Shown in pieces: positions 55,276 to 64,000 of a DNA stretch of 64,000 bases; positions within the stretch are counted from its first letter, which is position 1; every line of letters begins with the position of its first letter. The notes beneath the pieces are model-generated. The model did no database searches. It had not been told where the DNA came from and was given only the letters and a program-made list of their open reading frames with translations. The translations under genes were made by a program, and so were the position numbers. The stretch is from Porphyrobacter sp. AAP60 (GTDB lineage: Bacteria > Pseudomonadota > Alphaproteobacteria > Sphingomonadales > Sphingomonadaceae). The DNA is taken from positions 62,001 to 126,000 of the forward strand of contig NZ_LJHV01000010.1 in NCBI RefSeq assembly GCF_001296025.1. The letters are read 5' to 3'.

Positions 55276-55799
55276 CGCAAAGCAGCCTTACGAAGCACCG
55301 TACCAGCGGCTGGGCGAAGATCGGCCGCTGCAAAGCTGACGCGGGTCTGCTGACCCATCAATTCGAGCAGCACCATGACGCGGCGGTCAGGGGTTAACCT
55401 GTCAATTTTTCCGACGAACGAAACAAAGGGACCGCTCGCAACTGTCACGGTTGCTCCCGCCTCAAATAGCTGATCGGCAACGACCACCTCGTCGTTACCA
55501 CATGCGGCCTGAAGGTCAGCGATGATGCCGGGCGGCACCCGCGTCGGCTTCCCACCGAAGCTTACCAGCCGAGAAATGCCATAGGTCGAATTCACCAACG
55601 ACCACGGAGCAGCCGCCTCGCCATAGGACAAAAAAAGGTAACCCGGGAAAAGGGGGCGGAGCGCCTTTACAAAATGCCCACCGCGCACGGAGGTTGTGCG
55701 CTCAAGAGGCTGGAAAGTATGGAATTTTTGGCGATTAAGATTGCGACGGGCAATTTTGTCCGCGTTTGGCTTCACTTGAGCCAAGTACCAATCAACCAT
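55272..55799 (-). CDS. NusG-family specialised antiterminator (RfaH/LoaP-like)
   Basis: 175 residues. The NGN domain reads WYLAQVKPNADKIARRNLNR, FPGYLFLSYG and GISRLVSFGGKPTRVP. A KOW-type C-terminus is present (GATVTVASGPFVSFVGKIDR, MVLLELMGQQTRVSF). Specialised NusG paralogues such as RfaH and LoaP travel with RNA polymerase and prevent early termination in long polysaccharide operons. It is the first gene of the leftward operon and overlaps the sugar transferase start, which favours a local role in EPS expression. Confidence 0.9.
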   Translation of the reverse strand: MVDWYLAQVKPNADKIARRNLNRQKFHTFQPLERTTSVRGGHFVKALRPLFPGYLFLSYGEAAAPWSLVNSTYGISRLVSFGGKPTRVPPGIIADLQAACGNDEVVVADQLFEAGATVTVASGPFVSFVGKIDRLTPDRRVMVLLELMGQQTRVSFAAADLRPAAGTVLRKAALR

Positions 55800-56694
55800 G
55801 TCGAAATCCCCCTAACAGCTCTCGGATGGCCACGTACACCCAATTGGCACTCTGGACTAAGTTTAATTACGTGTCGCGAGAATGACGATCCGAAAGTTGC
55901 GTTGAACCGGGTTTTTGCGACGAAGCGACCAATTGCTGCGGTGCAGCGTATTACAAATTTTAGAGAGCGGCTCGGTTTGGCGCAACCTAATGGCTTCGGC
56001 GCAGCAATCATCCAATCGCAGAATGCGGCGGCCTGGCGGCACCGGGGTCGTGCTGCAAACGCGGTGGTTTAAAAGGCCTCCCACGGCAGACCGAGAGGAG
56101 AGGATTGTGCAGCGAGCCTATGCGGAGGATTGATGACATCGCGAAACACTACGGCGCAACCGCCGCCGATCCCCGACCGCGCTGGCTACAAGCCGCCTGC
56201 GACGCATTTCCTGCATTATCTTCGCCAAGCCAAGATCGTGCATCGACGCAGCGAGATGCGAGCCAGAGTGTCGGCCTGTGCAGATGGCCCGCCAGCCGTG
56301 TCGCGACCTGATTGACGGGCGCGACACGAACAATTGACCGCTTCGCCAATTAAGACGAGGTAAGGGAAAATTTGCTGAATTCTTTTGATACCGCTCCGCA
56401 GGGCCAAAGATGGGCCCCCGTGAGATGCGCAGGCGACCTCCCAAAAAGAGTTGACCGTGTGAGCCAAGGCAATACTGCCAGCAAGGACCGCGCGGGTTTT
56501 TTGCGCGACTGACGCGAAACTTTCGTGGGGGGAAGCGCAAAACGCGCAATCGCGTCTTGCAATATATGCTGGCCGCCGTATTGTTCAAAATTGAACGTTA
56601 TGCGGCTCGTTAGTGCTAGTACGGTTCATTCAACATCTTACCGGCGGGCCTGCAGGCTGACGCCGTGCGGTAGCCTAGGCGCTGCAGGCCACTA
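55800..56694. promoter_or_regulatory. Divergent control region of the two EPS operons
   Basis: 895 bases without a supported gene; open frames of up to 156 codons on the minus strand have no recognisable features. Near the rightward gene are two copies of CTGCAGGC (56650-56657, inside the palindrome GCCTGCAGGC, and 56682-56689), spaced 32 bases, which could be an operator. TGCGGTAGCCT at 56666-56676 differs from the ops core GGCGGTAGCGT at two positions. Confidence 0.4.
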
Positions 56695-57084
56695 ATGAGC
56701 CTCCAACGCGATCAGGCTCGCGAGGACGCGCAGTTCAAGGTTCTTCGGATCCTTGCACGCGATCCGCGCATATCGCAGCGCGAATTGGCTGACGAGCTTG
56801 GGATTAGTCTTGGGGCGACAAATTACATTCTGCGCGGACTTGTCGATCGGGGCTTGGTTACGCTCGACCGGTTTCGCCACTCTGCCGACAAGCGCCGCTA
56901 TGTCTATGTGCTGACGCCTGGCGGGCTGGCGGCGAAGAGCGCGATTGCGCGGCGCTTCCTTTCCCGCAAGCGCGCGGAATATCTGGCGCTGAAGCGCGAG
57001 ATTGAGGAGTTGGGTAGCGAATTGCGGGACGACGCGGGTGACGGAAACGAGGATCTGAGCGATCAGACCGGTCACAGCACATGA
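56695..57084 (+). CDS. MarR-family EPS-associated transcriptional regulator
   Basis: 129 residues. A winged helix (FKVLRILARDPRISQRELAD, ELGISLGATNYILRGLVDRG, YVYVLTPGGLAAKSAIARRF) is followed by a C-terminal helix RKRAEYLALKREIEELGSEL. This matches the EPS-associated MarR-like family found in exopolysaccharide loci, in which the long C-terminal helix is diagnostic. It stands divergent from the NusG-like operon and upstream of the second gmd. Its targets are probably the surrounding EPS promoters. Confidence 0.88.
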   Translation: MSLQRDQAREDAQFKVLRILARDPRISQRELADELGISLGATNYILRGLVDRGLVTLDRFRHSADKRRYVYVLTPGGLAAKSAIARRFLSRKRAEYLALKREIEELGSELRDDAGDGNEDLSDQTGHST

Positions 57085-57284
57085 GTATCGCATGGCCTTA
57101 TCTTGTTTTGCCTTTTGCCGGCTTCGTTTCCGCTACATGCGTGCCAATCGAAGTTATCGAGCGTGGAGTGCTGAAAAACTTTCGGATCTATAAACGAGGC
57201 TCTAAGGTACTCTGGTTTCATAAGGCGCGCTGAAGGCACCCATTTGCGCCCCAGGTCCAACCATTTCATGAAAAGAAGTGCTGA

Positions 57285-58346
57285 ATGACGAGACACAAGA
57301 AAGCTTTGATTACTGGGGTGACGGGACAGGATGGAGCCTATCTGTCGCGCCTGCTGCTTGATAAGGGTTATCAGGTCCACGGCGTCAAGCGTCGCTCCTC
57401 GTCGTTTAACACCGGCAGGATCGAGGATATCTACCAGGACCCGCACGTGCAGCACCCGAGATTTGTGCTGCATTACGGGGATCTGACCGATTCCACCAAC
57501 CTGATCCGGATCGTGCAAGAAGTGCAACCCGACGAGATCTACAATCTAGCTGCCCAAAGCCATGTTGCGGTGAGTTTCGAGACCCCCGAATACACGGCCA
57601 ATGCCGATGCGATCGGCACTTTGCGGCTGCTCGAGGCGATCCGGATCGTCGGGCTTGAGAATACCTGCCGGTTCTACCAGGCCTCGACCTCCGAGCTTTA
57701 CGGGCTCGTGCAGGAAGTGCCGCAGCGCGAGACTACGCCCTTCTATCCGCGCAGCCCCTATGCGGCGGCAAAGCTCTATGCCTACTGGATCGCGGTTAAT
57801 TACCGTGAGGCCTATGGTATCCATGCTTCGAACGGCATTCTGTTCAATCACGAGAGCCCGCTGCGCGGTGAGACCTTCGTCACCCGCAAGATCACGCGTG
57901 CGGCTGCAGCGATATCGCTTGGGCAGCAGAACCGGCTCTACCTCGGCAACCTCGACGCTAAGCGCGATTGGGGCCATGCCCGCGAATATGTCGAGGGGAT
58001 GTGGCTGATGGTGCAGCAGGATGAGCCTGATGATTATGTGCTCGCAACCGGCGTGACCACCGAGGTGCGCGAATTCGTGCGCTGGGCCTTCGAAGATGCG
58101 GGTATTCCGATCGAGTTCCGCGGCGAAGGGATCGAGGAGAAGGGCTATGCCTGCGACGGCGGTCGCTGCCTGGTCGAGGTCGATCCGGCCTATTTCAGGC
58201 CAACCGAAGTGGATTTGCTGCTCGGAGATCCTTCCAAGGCTCACGAGAAACTGGGCTGGCGGCACCAGACCAGCGTGCGTGAACTTGTTCGCGAAATGGT
58301 CGCCGCTGACCTCGAGATGATACGGACAAAGTTAGGAAATGCCTAA
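57285..58346 (+). CDS. gmd: GDP-mannose 4,6-dehydratase, copy 2
   Basis: 353 residues. All Gmd motifs are present ([63 protein letters not shown]). Protein and DNA are strongly alike to the copy at 43868 throughout the gene. Here the next gene is a divergent Gmd-like enzyme and not fcl, overlapping by eight bases. The two copies are direct repeats 13.4 kb apart and could recombine. Confidence 0.95.
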   Translation: MTRHKKALITGVTGQDGAYLSRLLLDKGYQVHGVKRRSSSFNTGRIEDIYQDPHVQHPRFVLHYGDLTDSTNLIRIVQEVQPDEIYNLAAQSHVAVSFETPEYTANADAIGTLRLLEAIRIVGLENTCRFYQASTSELYGLVQEVPQRETTPFYPRSPYAAAKLYAYWIAVNYREAYGIHASNGILFNHESPLRGETFVTRKITRAAAAISLGQQNRLYLGNLDAKRDWGHAREYVEGMWLMVQQDEPDDYVLATGVTTEVREFVRWAFEDAGIPIEFRGEGIEEKGYACDGGRCLVEVDPAYFRPTEVDLLLGDPSKAHEKLGWRHQTSVRELVREMVAADLEMIRTKLGNA

Positions 58347-59307
58347 ACGCGCTCTTGTATGTGGTGTCTCCGGGCAGGATGGGAGCTATCTTGCTCAACT
58401 ACTGCTTTCGAAAGGCTACGAAGTTCACGGAACATCTCGGGATGCAGAAATATCGGCGTTTTCCAACTTAGAAAAACTAGGAATAAGAGACGAAGTTAAA
58501 CTTTGGTCAATGTCTCTTGCCGACTTTCGTAGCGTCCTGTCCACGATCACGAAGGTCGAGCCTGATGAAATTTACAATCTCGCCGGTCAAAGTTCGGTTG
58601 GGCTTTCATTTGAGCAGCCCGTTGAGACAGTAGAAAGTATAAGTCTGGGAGTATTGAACCTATTAGAGGTAATACGTTTCATTGGTGGGGTCCCAAAATT
58701 TTATAACGCAAGTTCAAGCGAGTGTTTTGGTGATACAGGAATCGAACCGGCCAACGAAAACACTCCCTTCCGGCCTAGAAGTCCATATGCTGTTGCAAAA
58801 GCGGCTGCGCATTGGGCTGTCGCTAACTACCGTGAGGCCTACGGAATTTTTGCCTGCAATGGCATCCTATTCAATCATGAAAGCCCACTCCGCCCTGCTC
58901 GTTTCGTGACCAGCAAGATTGTTCGATCAGCCTGTGCCATCAAGCGAGGCAATCTTGACCGGTTGGCGCTCGGCAACATCGATATTTCACGCGACTGGGG
59001 TAGTGCGCCTGAATATGTCGAAGCTATGTGGAGAATGGTGCAAAAGAAGACAGCAAGCGATTATGTAATCGCCACTGGTGAAACGACGAGCCTCTCTGAT
59101 TTTCTCGCTGCAGCATTTGAAGCGGTTGATCTGGATTGGCGAGAGCATGTGGAATACAACACTGATCTGGCACGTCCATCGGACATACGTTTTAGCGCAG
59201 CTGATCCAGGAAAGGCCCAGCGGGAACTCGGATGGCAGGCGCAAAGCTCCATGCGTGATGTCGTCGAAGAAATGATCAAGGCCGAACTTATGCGCGTAAG
59301 CATCTAA
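58339..59307 (+). CDS. Gmd-like SDR enzyme, second clade
   Basis: 322 residues. The Rossmann motif [40 protein letters not shown], catalytic [24 protein letters not shown] (Tyr-x3-Lys) and [16 protein letters not shown] define a GDP-mannose 4,6-dehydratase-like protein of a different clade from the two gmd copies. Base composition is more AT-rich than its neighbours, which suggests separate acquisition. It may be a true Gmd, or it may act on the Gmd product, for instance as a 4-reductase giving GDP-D-rhamnose; sequence alone does not decide. Confidence 0.8.
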   Translation: MPKRALVCGVSGQDGSYLAQLLLSKGYEVHGTSRDAEISAFSNLEKLGIRDEVKLWSMSLADFRSVLSTITKVEPDEIYNLAGQSSVGLSFEQPVETVESISLGVLNLLEVIRFIGGVPKFYNASSSECFGDTGIEPANENTPFRPRSPYAVAKAAAHWAVANYREAYGIFACNGILFNHESPLRPARFVTSKIVRSACAIKRGNLDRLALGNIDISRDWGSAPEYVEAMWRMVQKKTASDYVIATGETTSLSDFLAAAFEAVDLDWREHVEYNTDLARPSDIRFSAADPGKAQRELGWQAQSSMRDVVEEMIKAELMRVSI

Positions 59308-60624
59308 ACACCTAGCTTGTTGAGGCAGTACGGAACTAAAGAATTAAATTTATAAAAGAAAATTGTGAAGAATGCCGGGATGGCGATTTCACCCGAGCTG
59401 GCGCTCGGGTTGATTTCGGCGCACTCTCAGGCGCTATATATGGAGATGATCAGGATCGCCGGGAATTTGGACACCCCTAGCATCTATGTCGTCGAACACG
59501 ATCGTACCGTTCTGCTCGGACCGTTCACAGAGTTGGTTTATTCAGGTCGAATTGCCAAAGAGCGCAACTAGTTGCCGCGCATTATTGTCAAATGCGGAGA
59601 CGAAGTACAAGACTGGCGCGAAGAAATCATCTGGAATGAATATCTTATGCTGCTCGATATCGGTACAGCTGAATGATTTTGGGCCGCTTGGCTTTGACCG
59701 GCGAATGCGCGAGGCGCAGGTCAAATGATTTGACATTGATCGTTGGGCTAAGGCCGCAAAATAGTCACTGGTCGATTAGGATGCAGTTACAAATGTTAAG
59801 GTATTTTTGATGTAGTTTCCGGATTAGCTGCATCATAAATTAGAGCTCAGCACATTTATATTTTCGGAATGCGAGGAGTATGATCTTATGATTTTGAGAA
59901 CAGTCTCAATAATTTCTGACTTATTTGAGTTTACTTCGCGTGCGCGGGTCTGACTAAACCTTCCTGCTGGAGGCAGGAGGTCCGCCGAGGTGGCACGAAC
60001 GCTTTCACAGGATCGTCGGAATGGGGTTGTCGCTTCGATTGACGGCAGCCGAGTTGCCGAGCGGTAGCAGTACATTTTGGTGTCAGCACATCTAGCACCA
60101 TCCGCTCCCAGCGTCTTGATAATGAGCATAGCCGAGCCGTTGCCAAGCGTAGCGGGGGCGACTGCCACTGGGGCAGGATCTAAGCGCACGGCGACTTCAT
60201 CAAGAAGCTGCTCGGCAGGCTCGTCGATATCTTCCAGTCCGCCCAGTGCGCCAATTAATTCAGATCATGCGGCTACGAACTGAAATGAACGGAAACCAGT
60301 CTAATCCCAATTTGGTCCCGGGGTCCTAGAATGCTAAATGCTAACTGATTTATACGAGCGGCCGGTGCTCAACGTTGGACGGATCATACTCGATATCTTC
60401 GTGCATACCCACAAACTTCGGATGCCGACGTATGTCGATCAAGGTCCAGCCGATTTCCCCGAACCAGAAGTGATCGAGCCCGAAATGCGCGCGAAGGCCA
60501 TAAGCGAGAGCCTTGATGGACCACAAAATGTGTTGTTCTTAACGCGGCGTGGCGGCTGGGCAAGCGACGGGACAACCTTGGTGATCCCAGTTAGCATCTG
60601 CTTCTACAAAGAGACTGGAATGAG
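59308..60624. other. Long AT-rich gap inside the polysaccharide locus
   Basis: 1,317 bases with no convincing gene. Short frames occur at 59365-59571 (ending ELVYSGRIAKERN) and 60338-60697, with no domain I recognise. Lower GC and many stops suggest remnants of lost polysaccharide genes or mobile DNA between two cassettes. Confidence 0.4.
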
Positions 60625-62250
60625 ATGCTCGTCCGGTTGGTCCACATTGCGATCTCGCAGAAACACGATGTGGCGGTCGGGTCCTATGTCGCAGTGACAC
60701 GGCCAACAGACAAACGTCTTCCCAACGGCGCCCCTCAGCCCGCGCTATCGCCGTTCGACACCTCGCACCTCGAGGGCACAGTCGGTCGGCGCGCATTCGG
60801 TGGGGCAGTTATCACGCTTGGTGCTAGCGCAGCGCTGTTCGCGATCCAAATTCTCCAGCTTGCAGTTCTTTCGCGCCTTTTAACGCCAGAAGACTTCGGA
60901 CTCGTCGGCATGGCGATGGTCGCCACCATGTTTGTGCGGCTTTTTTCAGATGTCGGCTTACCGATGGCGACTGTTCAGCGTGAGGAGATAAACCAAGACT
61001 ACGTGAGTGCGGTATTCTACATCGACATGCTCGCTTCTTTGGCTTTAACGGCGGTGTGCATCTTGCTGGCACCGTTTGCATCGATGGTCTTTTCAGAGCC
61101 ACGCGTAACACTTGTAATCGTAGCCATTGCGTTCACCTTCCCGCTAGGGGCATTGCGCGGGCAGCACCAAGCACTTTTAACCCGGCGAATGAAGTTCCTA
61201 CGCCTTAATCTTGTGAACGTTTCGGCCAACGCGACTGGAGCGGCTACGGCGATCTTGTGCGCTTGGAAGGGAGGCATCGGCTATTGGTCGATAGTGGCCG
61301 GGCTCGTCGTGAATTCGCTGACGGCGATGGTGCTGAGCTGGATCGCCTCGCCTTGGAAACCTTCCCGGCTGAGATCGCTTACCCAGGCGAGTTCGGCGCT
61401 CCGGTTCGGACTCAACTTGCTAGGCGCGAATCTTGCTAGCTGGCTTTGGAAACAGGCTGACCGCGCGCTGATCGGATGGCGGTGGGACGCAACCGAACTT
61501 GGCCACTACACCCGATCCTATTCAGTGCTGATGGTGCCGATCGGCCTAATCAGCGGACCGATCAGCAGCGCGGTGATCCCGGCACTTTCGCGGCTCCAGA
61601 ATGACAAACCAAGATGGACTTCTCACATGTTAAGGGTAGCCCGCGCGCTGGCATTTCTCTCTGCTCTCTTAACATTGGTCTTGGCTCTCAATGCGCGCTT
61701 TGTCATCGAATTCGTCCTGGGCTCTCAATGGGGAGAGAGCGTCACGATCTTCACCTTGCTTTCGCTATCGCTCTTCCCAAGTTTCGTATGGGAGCATGCG
61801 CGGCTCGTCTTCATTTCGCTAGGTCGCACCGACGCGATGCGCCGGTATGCGGTCGCGGCTGCCGTGATCCATGTCATCGCATTCGCGATCGGCGTAACTT
61901 GGGGACCAGTGGGGGTGGCGATGAGCCTTGCCCTAGCCTCCGCGCTGGTGACGCCACCGCTGCTTGTAGTCGTCGCCCGGGTCGGCGCGGTGCCGTTGGC
62001 GAAGCTCGCTGCGCAATTCGCTCCGTCGCTCGTCAGCATGCCACTAGTCTGGGGGTTGATACACCTCGCTTCCCCATATTTGGCACAGGATTTGTTGATC
62101 GTCGAAACTGTGATCAAAAGTGCTGCTATCACCGGCCTCTTCGTAATTGCTCACATTATCTTGCTGCCGCTTCATGCAGGCTGCCGAGAGGATGCGCGGG
62201 CCATCGCGGCCCTGGCCGCGCATCTCTTTGTGCGGAAGCGCTGTTCATGA
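60625..62250 (+). CDS. Wzx-like polysaccharide flippase
   Basis: Up to 541 residues with about twelve to fourteen membrane helices and the flippase pattern: RRAFGGAVITLGASAALFAI, LSRLLTPEDFGLVGMAMVAT, FSDVGLPMATVQREEI, and SWLWKQADRALIGWRWDATE for the central Lys/Asp helix. It moves undecaprenyl-linked repeat units to the periplasm. The start is uncertain: no ribosome site is clear at 60625, and a GTG at 60694 is also possible. Its stop overlaps the next start as ATGA. Confidence 0.88.
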   Translation: MLVRLVHIAISQKHDVAVGSYVAVTRPTDKRLPNGAPQPALSPFDTSHLEGTVGRRAFGGAVITLGASAALFAIQILQLAVLSRLLTPEDFGLVGMAMVATMFVRLFSDVGLPMATVQREEINQDYVSAVFYIDMLASLALTAVCILLAPFASMVFSEPRVTLVIVAIAFTFPLGALRGQHQALLTRRMKFLRLNLVNVSANATGAATAILCAWKGGIGYWSIVAGLVVNSLTAMVLSWIASPWKPSRLRSLTQASSALRFGLNLLGANLASWLWKQADRALIGWRWDATELGHYTRSYSVLMVPIGLISGPISSAVIPALSRLQNDKPRWTSHMLRVARALAFLSALLTLVLALNARFVIEFVLGSQWGESVTIFTLLSLSLFPSFVWEHARLVFISLGRTDAMRRYAVAAAVIHVIAFAIGVTWGPVGVAMSLALASALVTPPLLVVVARVGAVPLAKLAAQFAPSLVSMPLVWGLIHLASPYLAQDLLIVETVIKSAAITGLFVIAHIILLPLHAGCREDARAIAALAAHLFVRKRCS

Positions 62251-63314
62251 AGTATCAACTACGGCAAAAGATGAAGATCGTCCTGATCGGCTACATACAT
62301 GGGCGTGGTGGGATCCAGACCCATACATGGTTCCTTGCGGAAGGACTGCGCGAACGGGGGCACGCGGTTGAGATTGTATCACCGCCACCAATGGTGACGC
62401 ATGGCCATGATGGCGCGCTCCATGGCGTGTTCGTCTATTCGGGTCTGCGCGATCTCGTCCGCGCCCTACGGGGATTCGGGCCGGATGTCGTAGTAGTCGC
62501 GGGCACCGGATGGGGTGCGATGCTGGGTGCACTTGCCGTCGGCAAAGATTGCCGCAAGGTGTTCTTTGAGGTCATGAGCGGCGCGCGACCTAGCCGGCTG
62601 GATCCTCGTCTACTTTCACGTTTTGGATTCGATGCGATTATCGGTCAGGGTTCTCCGGTTACCAGGCGGTTTGTTCGCGAATTCGGTTGGCACGGCCATG
62701 CCGAAACTATCCCCGCGCTCCCCGAACCGTTGGAGCGACAATTCACGATCCCCGTCCGGGTCCCCGATCCGATCGTTCAGGGGATTCGCTTCGTCTATTT
62801 CGGACGACTCGCACCATCCAAGAATGTGCGCCTGCTAATTGAAGAGTTCGATCAATTCGCTGGCACCGGGACGCAGCTCGATATCTGGGGCGATGGGAGC
62901 GACGCTGGGCTTCTGGCTAGAATGATCGCGGAGCGGGGCCTCAACCACAGGATAAAGCTGCGCGGGCGCTATCCTGATGGGCAAGCTTATATCAGTCTGC
63001 TCCGAAGCTACGACCTATTGCTACTTCCTACTGTCGCTGAAGAGGGCGCGCCGCTAGTCCTATTAGAGGCGATGGCCTGCGGCCTACCCTTCGTCGCCAA
63101 CGGGATGGGCGGCATCACCGACTACGCAAACGCGGACTGCGCCATCACCAATGGCTCGATTAGAGATTTCGTCCCGGCGGTTAAGACGCTCGTTGCGCGG
63201 CTCGAGAGTGGTGACATCGATCACGCTAGGTTGCAGCGGCACTATGCTACGAACTTTGGTTTCGATACGCTGACCGATCGCTGGGAGAGCTTCCTATGCC
63301 AGATCGTTGGCTGA
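62247..63314 (+). CDS. Glycosyltransferase, GT4-like
   Basis: The ATG at 62247 (GGAAG nine bases upstream) gives 355 residues. The start of the GT-B fold is IVLIGYIHGRGGIQTHTWFL. The donor domain has FVYFGRLAPSKNVRLLIEEF, LDIWGDGSDAGLLARMIAER and LLLLPTVAEEGAPLVLLEAM with the E-x7-E type motif, followed by ACGLPFVANGMGG. The frame stays open upstream but overlaps the flippase. It transfers a sugar of unknown identity to the repeat unit. Confidence 0.9.
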   Translation: MKYQLRQKMKIVLIGYIHGRGGIQTHTWFLAEGLRERGHAVEIVSPPPMVTHGHDGALHGVFVYSGLRDLVRALRGFGPDVVVVAGTGWGAMLGALAVGKDCRKVFFEVMSGARPSRLDPRLLSRFGFDAIIGQGSPVTRRFVREFGWHGHAETIPALPEPLERQFTIPVRVPDPIVQGIRFVYFGRLAPSKNVRLLIEEFDQFAGTGTQLDIWGDGSDAGLLARMIAERGLNHRIKLRGRYPDGQAYISLLRSYDLLLLPTVAEEGAPLVLLEAMACGLPFVANGMGGITDYANADCAITNGSIRDFVPAVKTLVARLESGDIDHARLQRHYATNFGFDTLTDRWESFLCQIVG

Positions 63315-63913
63315 CGCTGATTGAAAGCCCAAGCAATCTTCGCATGCGATATCGCGTGTCATCTGTTGGCAGTGCAGATGGCCCCAAGGGTTTGCGTGAC
63401 ATTTCGCGGCAGCCCACGCGGCATAGATATTATCGTTTTCGTTTCGGATCTTGCAGAACCCAAGCTCGTCAAGCTGTTTGCCGCCGGCGAAGAGTATGAG
63501 ACGCGCGCCCTTGCAACATGTACCACGCGACCGGGCTCCGGAACTACGATTTTGGTGGGCTTGTGTCGGTCTTGACAGGCAGATTCTACCTAGTCCTTGC
63601 TGAAGTGGGCTTTCTCAATTCGTATCCCGCCATTCTTATTCTGATATCTAATTTGTTTACGCTTGAGCTCATCGGGTCTTCTGAGGTGGTAACGCGCGTA
63701 TGGAGAACCGAAGCGGTGTGCTCGCCAAAAACCGTTCGATGCGTTGGCGTCGGTGCGGCCAATGTCGTCGGCTTGTGTATACCCACGCCATGACGGGATT
63801 CACAAACGGTATGCCAATTCAGCTCGGACTGTTTGGCCTTCAATTGTCAAGGGGCGCCAAGCATCAGACAGGAATCTCCACCTTGCCGATCAGGCTTGAG
63901 TGACACGCGGGGA
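63315..63913. other. Gap between glycosyltransferase genes, no supported gene
   Basis: 599 bases with overlapping frames of 67-91 codons on both strands, none recognisable. Possibly a decayed gene; a single frame does not run through it. Confidence 0.35.
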
Positions 63914-63919
63914 GTGGCG

Positions 63920-64000
63920 GTGAAAGCGGTTGTACAGCAGATAGGTGCTCGGATGGATTACGGGGTGCCGCTGGCGCTCTATCACGCCGATGGGCTGGCG
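63920..64000 (+). CDS. Probable glycosyltransferase, N-terminal end only
   Basis: A GTG preceded by GGGGAG opens a frame that runs off the window end (27 codons). It begins KAVVQQIGARMDYGVPLALY, the opening of a family of polysaccharide glycosyltransferases that start with a similar QQ-GAR-x-x-Y-x-VP segment. Too little is visible to say more. Confidence 0.45.
   Translation, partial: MKAVVQQIGARMDYGVPLALYHADGLA

Noticed and set aside
56118..56588. 156-codon minus-strand frame between the divergent EPS operons
   Set aside because: Residues are skewed to Arg/Ser/Pro and no domain is visible; better explained as non-coding control DNA.
61614..62246. In-frame upstream extension of the glycosyltransferase
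   Set aside because: It lies entirely inside the flippase gene in another frame; the glycosyltransferase fold begins at 62247.
1..64000. CRISPR array
   Set aside because: No regularly spaced repeats of the required length were seen; the only strict tandem repeat is the 9-base iteron block.

Overview
The window comes from a GC-rich alphaproteobacterium, most likely a sphingomonad of the Erythrobacteraceae type. The clues are a GcrA cell-cycle regulator, an HspQ/YccV protein, a DUF481 outer-membrane-type protein, a PNPase with an Arg/Gly-rich tail, and an exopolysaccharide (EPS) locus built around a Wza/Wzc pair with an EPS-associated MarR regulator. This placement rests on gene content and codon use; no database search was possible.

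Bases 1-12,372 are core chromosome: the 3' part of infB, a small thioesterase, rbfA, tdk, truB, rpsO and pnp (translation initiation, ribosome and RNA maturation, RNA decay), then a spermidine-synthase-like protein, DUF481, gcrA, an ABC-2 permease, hspQ and a tRNA-Ser(CGA).

Bases about 12,500-26,600 look like a mobilizable genomic island inserted downstream of the tRNA-Ser. It holds a P4-type tyrosine integrase, an AlpA-like regulator fused to an unknown N-terminal domain, an orphan N6-adenine methyltransferase with an unknown partner, an oriT-like hairpin block, MobC and a large HUH relaxase, a KfrA-like coiled-coil DNA-binding protein preceded by 9-bp iterons, two different RNase-H-fold 3'-5' exonucleases, and two unrecognised proteins. 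Prominent hairpins sit between its last genes. No second copy of the tRNA 3' end was found, so the right border is unresolved.

Bases about 26,600-43,800 are a patchy accessory zone. It has an M16 zinc protease with a TonB-like protein, two divergent modules that pair a MarR-like regulator with a 56-residue protein of one small family, a diguanylate cyclase, a Tat-exported amidohydrolase, a LuxR-type regulator whose receiver has lost its phosphorylation residues, and a GGDEF-EAL protein. It also carries much debris: a serine-recombinase fragment, a VOC fragment, a MarR pseudogene, an IS701-type remnant and an internally deleted IS5-type element.

Bases about 43,868-64,000 are an EPS/surface-polysaccharide locus. 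gmd and fcl make GDP-L-fucose. wza-wzc-TPR-wzy export and polymerise. A leftward operon encodes a NusG-like antiterminator, the initiating undecaprenyl-phosphate sugar transferase and a WcaI-type glycosyltransferase. A rightward set has the EPS-associated MarR regulator, a second gmd, a divergent third Gmd-like enzyme, a Wzx flippase and glycosyltransferases running off the window end. Stretches without genes (59.3-60.6 kb, 63.3-63.9 kb) separate these blocks and suggest cassette exchange. The nearby c-di-GMP enzymes offer a plausible control layer.
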